A stretch of DNA of 64,000 nucleotides from Gammaproteobacteria bacterium. Lineage in GTDB: Bacteria; Pseudomonadota; Gammaproteobacteria; Arenicellales; JAANXG01. The stretch spans positions 1 to 64,000 of the forward strand of contig JAHEKE010000001.1 of assembly GCA_024638505.1 (NCBI GenBank). The letters run 5' to 3'. Position numbers and translations under genes: made by a program. The notes under the pieces are model-generated. The model was not told the origin of the DNA. It made no database searches and saw only the letters and a list, made by a program, of their open reading frames with translations. This document shows positions 56,934-64,000 of this stretch, piece by piece. How positions within the stretch are numbered: position 1 is the stretch's first letter; every line of letters starts with the position of its first letter.

Positions 56934-59150
56934 CTACGGCTGAAAACCCGCCAGCTGCAGCGCCTGATCTACTATTTGCCCCTTATTTGGCAAACCGGCG
57001 GTAGCCGCCTTCCCCAGCGGTATGAAGCAGTCATCAGCCGCCAACACTTTTACTCTTGGCAAGTCCGCCATTCGCTCCACCAACAACGCTACTAGACCTT
57101 CGCTCCAAGACCCGGTCTTCCGGCACTCATCAACAATTAGAATGTCACCACTGGCAGCAAGGTGGCTTATCAGCTCGCCACTATTAATCGGCGCTATCCA
57201 GCGCAGATCGATAACTTTTACGTGCAACGAGTAAGCGTCCGCCAGCTCTCTCTGGGCCTTGAGCGAGTAATACAGTCCGTTACCATAAGTCAAAATGGTC
57301 AGGTCATTTCCATCGCCGTAGGTTTTGAACTGGCCGAGTGATATCTCATCCTCGGCATCAGGATAAGAAAACAACCAGCGACGATCGTTCGATTCGTACA
57401 GGTCCCTGGTCATATACAGGGCGATGGGCTCTATAAAAATGCATACCCGACCGTTTTCGTACGCCTCACGTACGCAAGTTCGTAGCATACGCACGGCGTC
57501 TGCACCGTTAGACGGTACGGCAATAATAATGCCGGGAATGTCACGCAATACGGCCAGTGAGTTGTCGTTGTGAAAGTGACCGCCAAATCCTTTTTGATAA
57601 GCAAGTCCGGCAATACGCACAACCATTGGATTGCAAAATTGACCTTGGGAAAAAAAGGCCTGGGTGGCCGCTTCACCGCGGATCTGATCCTCCGCGTTGT
57701 GGAGATAAGCCAAGAACTGTATTTCAGGTATCGGCACGAAACCATTGAGAGAAAAGCCGATAGCGGAACCCAGAATAGATTGCTCGTCAAGCAGCGAGTT
57801 AAACACCCTGTTGGCTCCAAACTTTTTATATAGTCCATCAGTCACCCCGTATACGCCGCCTTTCTGCGCTACGTCCTCACCAAAAAGCAGTGTATTACCG
57901 TAGCGGAGTAAAACATCGTGCAGACCCCAGTTAATAAGTTTTGCCATATTCTGCGGCGTGCCCAGCCTGGCATATTCTGCAGCAAAGGATTTTTGACGTT
58001 GTTCCATCAACGGAACCGGGGGTGCACTGCGCCTGTGAGCGCATGCCGTCAATGTCGCTCTGACCTGCGCGGCCGTCTCCAATTTAGGGTGGTGCAGCAG
58101 CCGCACAGATTCCTGCCGCACTTGACGCCCTACCTTCTGGTACAGCGCGATAACCTGCTGCGCCGTCAGCATGTGATGTTCTGTCACCAGTTTTGCGCTG
58201 TGCAGCAGTGGATCATTTCGCTCGGCGTGCTCAATCCGCGCCTGAGTGAGATAACTCTGCTCCACGTCGGACCCAGCATGGCCTAGGAGTCGCACTGTTT
58301 TCATATGTAAAAAAACCGGTTTTCTTTTGCTGCGGGCATGCTGAACCGCCCTCTTCCCCTGCATGTACAGGTCGAATAGATTCAGTCCGTCGGTAGCGAA
58401 ATACGCCAGGTCGTTACGCTCCGCATACTGAGAGAAAATCCAGCGCTCCGGTGTAGGCACCGATATGCCTATCTGGTTGTCCTCACAAACAAACACGATT
58501 GGCATAGATAAACCCTGATGCGCAGTCCACATCGCGGTATTGATCGCGCCAAGTGCGGTGGAATGATTAACCGATGCGTCCCCGAAGCTGCATACAACCA
58601 CCGAGTCTGCCGGCAATACACTGGCGATAGACATGGCGTGGGCTTTGCCGATGGACAGGGCGGTGCCGACAGCTTTGGGTAGGTGCGAGGCAATGGTACT
58701 GGTTTGTGGAGGTACCAATAATGGCAGACTTCCCCAAACCTTGTGTCGCCCACCGGCGATCGGATCGTCGCTGGAAGCGATCAGGGACAGTAGCGTGTCG
58801 CGTATGCAATCGGCGTTCCCGGCTTGTTTTGATCGCGCTGCCATGAACGCACCGCTCCGATAATGCAGAAAAGCCATGTCGGACAGGCGGAATATCTTGC
58901 CGAACACAGCGTTACCTTCGTGACCCGCACTGCTGATTGTGTAGTAGCACTGATTGGCCGCCTTCAACCTGCGCGCCTCCAGATCCAGATGACGGCTGAT
59001 GAACTGCGACTCCAGCAGATCAATGACTTCTTCTTTGGATAGATCGGTATCCGTCCAGTTTGTGGCCGAGCGCGGGGGCGGGAAGTCGGCCTGCTCCACC
59101 CACCGAACGAAATTCTGGTCGACGATCTCTGCCCTATTATATGCAGACAT
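56934..59150 (-). CDS. Fused E1 alpha-beta 2-oxoacid dehydrogenase (thiamine diphosphate)
   Basis: A 738-residue single chain. The N-terminal half is an E1-alpha domain (thiamine-binding GDASVNHSTALGAINTAMW, then EDNQIGISVPTPE). The C-terminal half is an E1-beta domain (VLLRYGNTLLFGEDVAQKGGV, IPEIQFLAYLHNAEDQIRGE, then VIDLRWIAPI). This is the layout of branched-chain or related 2-oxoacid decarboxylases in fused form. No E2 acyltransferase or E3 gene lies in the window, so the partner and substrate are unknown. It is followed upstream by a FAD-linked oxidase gene on the same strand, 52 bases away. Confidence 0.87.
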   Translation of the reverse strand: MSAYNRAEIVDQNFVRWVEQADFPPPRSATNWTDTDLSKEEVIDLLESQFISRHLDLEARRLKAANQCYYTISSAGHEGNAVFGKIFRLSDMAFLHYRSGAFMAARSKQAGNADCIRDTLLSLIASSDDPIAGGRHKVWGSLPLLVPPQTSTIASHLPKAVGTALSIGKAHAMSIASVLPADSVVVCSFGDASVNHSTALGAINTAMWTAHQGLSMPIVFVCEDNQIGISVPTPERWIFSQYAERNDLAYFATDGLNLFDLYMQGKRAVQHARSKRKPVFLHMKTVRLLGHAGSDVEQSYLTQARIEHAERNDPLLHSAKLVTEHHMLTAQQVIALYQKVGRQVRQESVRLLHHPKLETAAQVRATLTACAHRRSAPPVPLMEQRQKSFAAEYARLGTPQNMAKLINWGLHDVLLRYGNTLLFGEDVAQKGGVYGVTDGLYKKFGANRVFNSLLDEQSILGSAIGFSLNGFVPIPEIQFLAYLHNAEDQIRGEAATQAFFSQGQFCNPMVVRIAGLAYQKGFGGHFHNDNSLAVLRDIPGIIIAVPSNGADAVRMLRTCVREAYENGRVCIFIEPIALYMTRDLYESNDRRWLFSYPDAEDEISLGQFKTYGDGNDLTILTYGNGLYYSLKAQRELADAYSLHVKVIDLRWIAPINSGELISHLAASGDILIVDECRKTGSWSEGLVALLVERMADLPRVKVLAADDCFIPLGKAATAGLPNKGQIVDQALQLAGFQP

Positions 59151-59202
59151 GAATTACCGGCGGGCCCTGTTAGGAATACTCAAATGACACAGACTTACGT
59201 TG

Positions 59203-60591
59203 TCAGCAATCCACAAACAGTTTACCGGGATTCATGACGTTGGTGGGGTCTAGCGCCTGCTTGATGGTTAGCATCAGCGGCACAGCATCGCCGTGCTCTT
59301 GCATTAACTTTTCTCTTTTGCCAATACCTATACCGTGCTCGCCTGTACTGGTACCTCCCATTTCCAGCGCCCGGGCCACCAGCCTCTCGTTGAACGCGTG
59401 AGCGCGAGCCATTTCATCCCCGTCTTCCGTGCGCAGCAACATCACAACGTGAAAGTTGCCATCGCCGACGTGGCCCACGATTGGTGCGATCAGGTTTGAC
59501 TGGTCTATATCATGCCGGGTTTGCAGCACACATTCGGCCAACCTGGAAATCGGAACGCACACGTCCGTAGCCCATATTTTGCTCCCTGGCCGCAGCGCCT
59601 TGCAGGCGTACGCGACATCGTGACGCGCACGCCAAAGCACGCGCCGCTCCTCTTCCTTGGTAGTCCAGTTGAACTCTCCCCCGCCATTTTCATCTGCAAT
59701 CACCGAAACCGCTTCTGACTGCTCTTTAACCCCGGCCGTGGATCCGTGAAACTCCAAAAACAGGGTAGGCTTCAACGGGTAGTTAAGTTTGGAAAAACGG
59801 TTAACCGCATCGATTTGAACCTCGTCAAGTAATTCTATGCGGGCGATAGGAATACCCATCTGAATCGTTTCAATAACGGTGTTTACTGCGCCCTCTAAAT
59901 CCGCAAACGCACACGCCGCGGCAGATATCGCTTCTTGCCGACCGTACAAACGCACGGTCAGCTCGGTAATAATCCCCAGGGTGCCCTCTGCTCCAATGAA
60001 CAGAGCAGTGAGATCATATCCTGCGGCTGATTTACGGGCGCGTCCGCCTGTTTTCAGCACCCGGCCATCGGACATCACTACTGTCAAACCAAGAACGTTA
60101 TCCCGCATGGTGCCGTAAAGCACTGAATTTGTGCCGGACGCCCGGGTCGAGGCCATGCCGCCGAGAGTTGCATTGGCGCCCGGATCCACCGGGAAAAACA
60201 CTCCCTGATCCCTCAGATGTTCATTGAGCTGACGCCGGGTTACACCGGATTCCAGTTGCGCATCCAGGTCCTGTAGGTTGACCTTGAGAATTCTATCCAT
60301 GCGGGATAAGTCAATCGATACTCCGCCGCGTGCAGGAATGACCTGCCCTTCCAGCGAAGTTCCCACGCCGTATGGAATCATGGGTATACCGCACTTAAAG
60401 CAAATCTTCGCTATCTCTCGCACGTCTGAAGTGGAGTTGGGGAACACAACGGCCTCGGGGGGCGAGGGAGCCAAATGCCCCTCATCCCTGCCGTGTTGTT
60501 CCAGTAAAGTAGGGTTGGTCGTGAATCTATCACCCAGAAGCGTGCCAAGCTGGGTGAAAGCCACTTCTCGCGTATTCGCTGCAGTGCTCAT
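59203..60591 (-). CDS. FAD-linked 2-hydroxyacid oxidase/dehydrogenase (D-lactate or glycolate type)
   Basis: A 462-residue protein with an N-terminal FAD_binding_4 domain (about 35-180, MIPYGVGTSLEGQVIPARGG; DPGANATLGGMASTRASGTN) and a C-terminal FAD-oxidase_C domain ending EHGIGIGKREKLM and DPTNVMNPGKLF. It resembles D-lactate dehydrogenase (cytochrome) and glycolate oxidase GlcD. No GlcE/GlcF partners are present, which favours a D-lactate-like single-subunit enzyme. A TATAAT at 60633-60628 lies about 40 bases upstream. Confidence 0.9.
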   Translation of the reverse strand: MSTAANTREVAFTQLGTLLGDRFTTNPTLLEQHGRDEGHLAPSPPEAVVFPNSTSDVREIAKICFKCGIPMIPYGVGTSLEGQVIPARGGVSIDLSRMDRILKVNLQDLDAQLESGVTRRQLNEHLRDQGVFFPVDPGANATLGGMASTRASGTNSVLYGTMRDNVLGLTVVMSDGRVLKTGGRARKSAAGYDLTALFIGAEGTLGIITELTVRLYGRQEAISAAACAFADLEGAVNTVIETIQMGIPIARIELLDEVQIDAVNRFSKLNYPLKPTLFLEFHGSTAGVKEQSEAVSVIADENGGGEFNWTTKEEERRVLWRARHDVAYACKALRPGSKIWATDVCVPISRLAECVLQTRHDIDQSNLIAPIVGHVGDGNFHVVMLLRTEDGDEMARAHAFNERLVARALEMGGTSTGEHGIGIGKREKLMQEHGDAVPLMLTIKQALDPTNVMNPGKLFVDC

Positions 60592-60627
60592 ATACCGCCC
60601 TCAACAGATGGTAAATAGACTGGTGGA

Positions 60628-60633
60628 ATTATA
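60628..60633 (-). promoter_or_regulatory. Probable -10 box upstream of the FAD oxidase gene
   Basis: Perfect TATAAT on the minus strand with no good -35; position fits a leader of about 30 bases. Confidence 0.35.
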
Positions 60634-60662
60634 CGCCCAGCCAACAATTACAGGGGTTGGCA

Positions 60663-61826
60663 TCAGTGGTACCCGGTGAGCTCGACATATCCTTGACCCT
60701 GCAAAGATTGGTTGTTTTTTGTGCCCCGCACATTCACCGCACCTTCCCAGTAGGTAAATGATGTGCTCAGTTCCTGCCCGGGTATTAGCGGAGTTAACCA
60801 TAATTTCACAGCGTAATCATGGATCGATATCGTCCAGCCGGCGGGATAGATGGCACCGGTAGCAGGGCTGGTCCAACTTCCCGTAGCGTTTACCGTAAAT
60901 CCTGATCCGTTCAATTGTTTCGTCTGCCCCTTCGCGTTTACGTAAGTTCCGTAAAGAAAATTCTGGTCGGAGTCCAGTTCGTGGCGCAGCTGAAACAGCA
61001 TCAGCTCGGTTTGATCAGAAAGCTGCACCGAAAACCAGTCCCAGCCTACCTGATCCGGCTGCAAGGAAGAGGTCGACCACTCGTGATCCAACCAACTTTG
61101 CCCAGCCACAGTATACTCAACATCGTTAAGCGTGACGCGGCCGGCGGACTGCAACCGCGTGTAGGAATAATAGTATGATGCGTTTCCCTTTGTTTCGCTT
61201 TTTTGACTTAAACCCGCTTCTCCGTGCAGCACTACCGGCTTGGTATTATTCAGATTCAGATCTAGACTGAACTCATCGGTGTCCACCTCCAGCCTAAGCC
61301 GGAGACAGGAAGCACAGCTTTCTATGGGCTCGGATACGAGCCGCCAGTCCTCCAACCAGGCCTGGAAGGGTGTGTGATCTACCCCCGCCAGACCGAGCGC
61401 GCCGCGAGCAAAACGTTCATCACTGTAGTGTCGCTTGCGCTGGGCGTCGGTCAGCGCGACGTGGGCGAGGTAAACTTGACTGGTCGCCCATCTTGACTCG
61501 CTGTTGACAGGCTCGGCAGATAAGGCATTGCGAAAAAGCGTAAATTGAAATCCAAAGCGACGGTTGTTCTTGTCCCGCAGGTTCCCGGTGATGTACCACC
61601 ACTCATTTCTAAATCGGGGATGAGCCCCATGATCCCGCGGAAACTCGAAAGCAATGGGATGCAACGCTTTTTGGAATCCGTCATCTTTCTTGCTGCGCAG
61701 GAAATCGTTCACAGAAAGCGGCGGCTGCATAGGTGGTTTTTGTGCACCGCAGTTCAAGACCAACAAAGTGCATGCGAATAGCCACACCTGCTTTAACCGT
61801 ACATGTCGGAGACGAACTACCACCAT
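60663..61826 (-). CDS. AttH/CrtC-like lipocalin-family exported protein
   Basis: A 387-residue protein. It has a hydrophobic N-terminus with a possible lipoprotein cysteine (TLLVLNCGAQ; Asn at -1 is atypical), then the NEWWYITGNL motif and later WLDHEWS and GWDWFSVQL of the AttH/carotenoid-1,2-hydratase-like family. Homologues often sit beside an ABC transporter with an FtsX-type permease, exactly the context here: ABC permease, hydrolase, then this gene, 16 bases after the hydrolase. A role as the periplasmic or outer-membrane partner of that transporter is likely; its ligand is unknown. Confidence 0.85.
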   Translation of the reverse strand: MVVVRLRHVRLKQVWLFACTLLVLNCGAQKPPMQPPLSVNDFLRSKKDDGFQKALHPIAFEFPRDHGAHPRFRNEWWYITGNLRDKNNRRFGFQFTLFRNALSAEPVNSESRWATSQVYLAHVALTDAQRKRHYSDERFARGALGLAGVDHTPFQAWLEDWRLVSEPIESCASCLRLRLEVDTDEFSLDLNLNNTKPVVLHGEAGLSQKSETKGNASYYYSYTRLQSAGRVTLNDVEYTVAGQSWLDHEWSTSSLQPDQVGWDWFSVQLSDQTELMLFQLRHELDSDQNFLYGTYVNAKGQTKQLNGSGFTVNATGSWTSPATGAIYPAGWTISIHDYAVKLWLTPLIPGQELSTSFTYWEGAVNVRGTKNNQSLQGQGYVELTGYH

Positions 61827-61842
61827 CTTTAAATTGTGCTAA

Positions 61843-63861
61843 TCACAGCAGGCGGCGTTTTACCCGGCTGTCCCAATCACGTTGAAACACCAAGTCTTCG
61901 CCCTCGAAAGCCTCCATGTTTGCCACTATATGGAAATACTCAGCGTTCGATTTAAGCGTCGTTTTAGTTTCGGTGCGAACTGACCAGTCTTCTCTCGACA
62001 GGGTCTGTGTCCAGTGTATGTCCGCCTGACAGGTTGCCGGCTCATCGGGATGGATGCGATAACACTCACGAGCACTCTGTCCGGTGATCAAACCATGTTT
62101 GAGATTCTTGTACTGGCCGAAATCATCTTCGATGTGCATGACGGTATACCCCGACACCAGGTCATACTCCACTGTTCTAACATTGGACGGTGGTCGCAGA
62201 GTTGTTATGGGTAGGGGCGGCGCAGTTACCGCAGGTGGTAACTCAGGGAGGTGGTCATCGAGCGCTGGACGAAGTGGAAGTTTGAGTATGCTAGCAGCGG
62301 CCAGCACGGTTGCGCTGACATGTTCCGCCGCTGGCCAAATCAGTGGCCAGTACGCCGTGGACAAGGATACGCGTATCCTGTTTTTTGCGGCGACGCGATA
62401 CGCGATGTCATCGAGCTGTATACAAACACGATACTGCTTGCCGGGCGTAAGCGGCCGCGGCTGCTCATGGCTGTCACGATGGCACAGGTTGAGTACACCG
62501 TAGGTGATCCTGGTGGATTCTCCTGAGGGCCATACATCGCATAGCCGCACGGCGACGTTCGCCTGTGGCCTATCAACCATGATTTCCAGTTCGACCAGGG
62601 GAGCGCCAAGAATCTCCATACAGTTGGCCAACGGTTTGCTGTCAAAAACCAAAGAGCCCGCATCGTCTTGGCGCTGATCCGTTGGGCTCTCTGGACCTTG
62701 CCACATGGCGCAGTACTCGCCGCAAGCAATGCCGGTGTTCTCCGGTGAGCTGAGGGTAAGCGGTTCCTCCGCTCCCTGCGTTTCCAGCAGCCCGGCACGA
62801 TTTAGGTAAAACGTTTTGCAGTGTGTGTTGACGGACGGCCAGGCCCGCTCCGCGATCCAGCGACCCGGGCGCACCTCGTAGCTAGGCTGAGGCTTGACGC
62901 TGTCCATCATGTAGATCTGATAGAGCGGTTTATCCATCACCTTATTGCTTTTGCCTTTGAGCCAGTGATCCCACCAGGCCAGCGAGTCCTGCAGAAAACC
63001 CACAGCAGGCTCAGGCTTGGCAAAGTGTGGATACTTATGAATCCATGGCCCAGTCAGCCCCCGCACTGGACAGTCAAGCCCCATCAACAACCTCGGAATA
63101 GCATTGGAGTAGGCATCACCCCAGCCGCCGATGGCGTATACCGCGGTATTTAACGATGCAAAGTTTTCACACACTGATCCGTGTTTCCAGAATTCATCCC
63201 GCCACTGATGGCTCAACCAGTTTTCGATGAATAAAGGCATGTTGTTAAGTCGTTGCATCCACATATCACGCCACCGCCCCCCAACCAGGAGCGGATCAGG
63301 CGGCCGCGAAGAAAAAGCAAACATGGTGGACGCCCAGCCCAGATTCTCCATTAACATGGCGCCGCCTTTGTAGTGAATATCATCAGCATATCGGTCGTCC
63401 GTTGAGCACAGGGTAATGATCGCCTTCAACGCAGCGGGACGCCTTGCTGCAACCTGCAAACCGTTAAAACCGCCCCAGGATATGCCCATCATTCCCACGT
63501 TACCATCGCACCACGGCTGCCTGGCTATCCAGGCAATAACTTCAAGCGCGTCGTCCTGCTCCTGCTTAACGTACTCATCAAACATGAGCCCATCGGATTC
63601 ACCGTTTCCCCGCATATCGACCCGCACGCCGGCATAACCGTGGCCCGCATAGTACGGATAGGTAAGCTCATCTCTGAGCGCGGTCCCATCACGTTTGCGA
63701 TAGGGCAGATACTCAAAAATAGCGGGAACCGGACTGTCGTCGGCATCCTCTGCCATCCAGATTCGGGCGGCTAAACGACAGCCGTCGCTCATTTCTATCC
63801 AGGTGTTCTCGATTTCCTTAACACCCCGGGGAAAAGTTGTTACTATTTTTTGCTCGTTCAC
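61843..63861 (-). CDS. CocE/NonD-family X-Pro-type acyl hydrolase
   Basis: A 672-residue alpha/beta hydrolase. The N-terminal catalytic domain has nucleophile Ser128 in GMMGISWGGFNG and the oxyanion-side YLPYRKRDGT. The C-terminal jelly-roll domain (about 370-550) is that of CocE and X-Pro dipeptidyl aminopeptidases. These enzymes cleave esters or acyl-peptide bonds; the natural substrate is unknown. The start is GTG, preceded by GAGGGAGAA. There is no signal peptide, so it is probably cytosolic. It is 19 bases after the ABC permease stop and 16 before the AttH-like gene, forming one operon. Confidence 0.9.
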   Translation of the reverse strand: MNEQKIVTTFPRGVKEIENTWIEMSDGCRLAARIWMAEDADDSPVPAIFEYLPYRKRDGTALRDELTYPYYAGHGYAGVRVDMRGNGESDGLMFDEYVKQEQDDALEVIAWIARQPWCDGNVGMMGISWGGFNGLQVAARRPAALKAIITLCSTDDRYADDIHYKGGAMLMENLGWASTMFAFSSRPPDPLLVGGRWRDMWMQRLNNMPLFIENWLSHQWRDEFWKHGSVCENFASLNTAVYAIGGWGDAYSNAIPRLLMGLDCPVRGLTGPWIHKYPHFAKPEPAVGFLQDSLAWWDHWLKGKSNKVMDKPLYQIYMMDSVKPQPSYEVRPGRWIAERAWPSVNTHCKTFYLNRAGLLETQGAEEPLTLSSPENTGIACGEYCAMWQGPESPTDQRQDDAGSLVFDSKPLANCMEILGAPLVELEIMVDRPQANVAVRLCDVWPSGESTRITYGVLNLCHRDSHEQPRPLTPGKQYRVCIQLDDIAYRVAAKNRIRVSLSTAYWPLIWPAAEHVSATVLAAASILKLPLRPALDDHLPELPPAVTAPPLPITTLRPPSNVRTVEYDLVSGYTVMHIEDDFGQYKNLKHGLITGQSARECYRIHPDEPATCQADIHWTQTLSREDWSVRTETKTTLKSNAEYFHIVANMEAFEGEDLVFQRDWDSRVKRRLL

Positions 63862-63880
63862 GGTTACACTTCTCCCTCGC

Positions 63881-64000
63881 CTATTCGTATTTCAGCGCCA
63901 GACCTGGTTGTGCTTTGATCATTCGTAGCGCTGGATAAAGGCCAGCAAGCAGCGCCGCTGCCGTACTCAACAGCAGCGCCGTGATCCAGGGTTCGGGATC
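63881..64000 (-). CDS. ABC transporter permease, FtsX/MacB type (C-terminal end only)
   Basis: The last 39 codons of a gene entering from the right edge. The peptide has a final membrane helix (ITALLLSTAAALLAGLYPAL) followed by RMIKAQPGLALKYE, the standard ending of FtsX/MacB/LolC-type permeases. The stop TAG lies at 63883-63881, just before the hydrolase gene, so the permease, hydrolase and AttH-like protein are one transcription unit. Confidence 0.8.
   Translation of the reverse strand, partial: DPEPWITALLLSTAAALLAGLYPALRMIKAQPGLALKYE

Noticed and set aside
1-64000. CRISPR arrays, insertion sequences, prophage or integrase genes
   Set aside because: No direct-repeat arrays, transposase-like proteins, terminal inverted repeats with target duplications, or phage structural genes were seen.

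Overview
The window reads as a chromosomal segment of a free-living, heterotrophic gammaproteobacterium of moderate GC content. This rests on gene content, not on a database match. The signals are a PepN-type aminopeptidase, two-subunit GlyQ/GlyS glycyl-tRNA synthetase, an ntrB-ntrC pair beside glnA with sigma-54/NtrC control, an S-adenosylhomocysteine (SAH) riboswitch on ahcY, a TtcA tRNA thiolase, a YiiD_C-type thioesterase and a class III PhaE-PhaC polyhydroxyalkanoate (PHA) synthase. I see no insertion sequences, phage genes, CRISPR arrays, rRNA or tRNA genes. Coding density is high and most gaps are short.

Layout. 1-7.8 kb: a membrane/flavoprotein disulfide-oxidoreductase fusion, pepN, two small proteins, ahcY under an SAH riboswitch, and a TPR protein. 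7.9-11.6 kb: a phosphoethanolamine-type methyltransferase, then an Lrp-type regulator divergent from an arginase/ornithine aminotransferase pair. 11.6-17.4 kb: a tripartite RND efflux operon. 17.5-19.7 kb: metK and ttcA. 19.7-24.6 kb: ntrC, ntrB, glnA and an 895-base regulatory stretch with a glnA sigma-54 promoter, NtrC-type sites and possible small RNAs. 24.6-33.2 kb: glyQS, a MazG-like protein, gmhB, plsC, a secreted unknown, rsmA, pdxA and a DUF945 protein. 33.6-39.6 kb: an orphan response regulator and a PHA locus (phasin, phaR, phaA, phaE, phaC). 39.7-46.9 kb: a complete propionyl-CoA to succinyl-CoA operon (mutase, carboxylase beta and alpha, MeaB, epimerase). 47-53.7 kb: thioesterase, stand-alone malonyltransferase, SPOR protein, argS, PqiA-like protein, priA. 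54-64 kb: fructosamine-kinase-like protein, Nudix hydrolase, methyltransferase, HlyU-like protein, fused E1 dehydrogenase, FAD-linked oxidase, and an operon of an ABC permease (cut by the edge), a CocE-type hydrolase and an AttH/CrtC-like lipoprotein.

How it works together. The PHA locus and the propionate operon sit end to end and share acyl-CoA intermediates: carbon storage as PHA (possibly with C5 units from propionyl-CoA) on one side, entry of propionyl-CoA into the TCA cycle on the other. metK, ahcY and several methyltransferases belong to the methyl cycle. glnA/ntrBC and the arginase pair handle nitrogen assimilation and release. The most informative non-coding signals are the SAH riboswitch; NtrC-type palindromes at both ntrB and glnA; a 10-3-10 inverted repeat shared by the phasin promoter and the phaA/phaE intergenic region (candidate PhaR operator); and two opposed putative transcripts meeting at a bidirectional terminator between glnA and glyQ.
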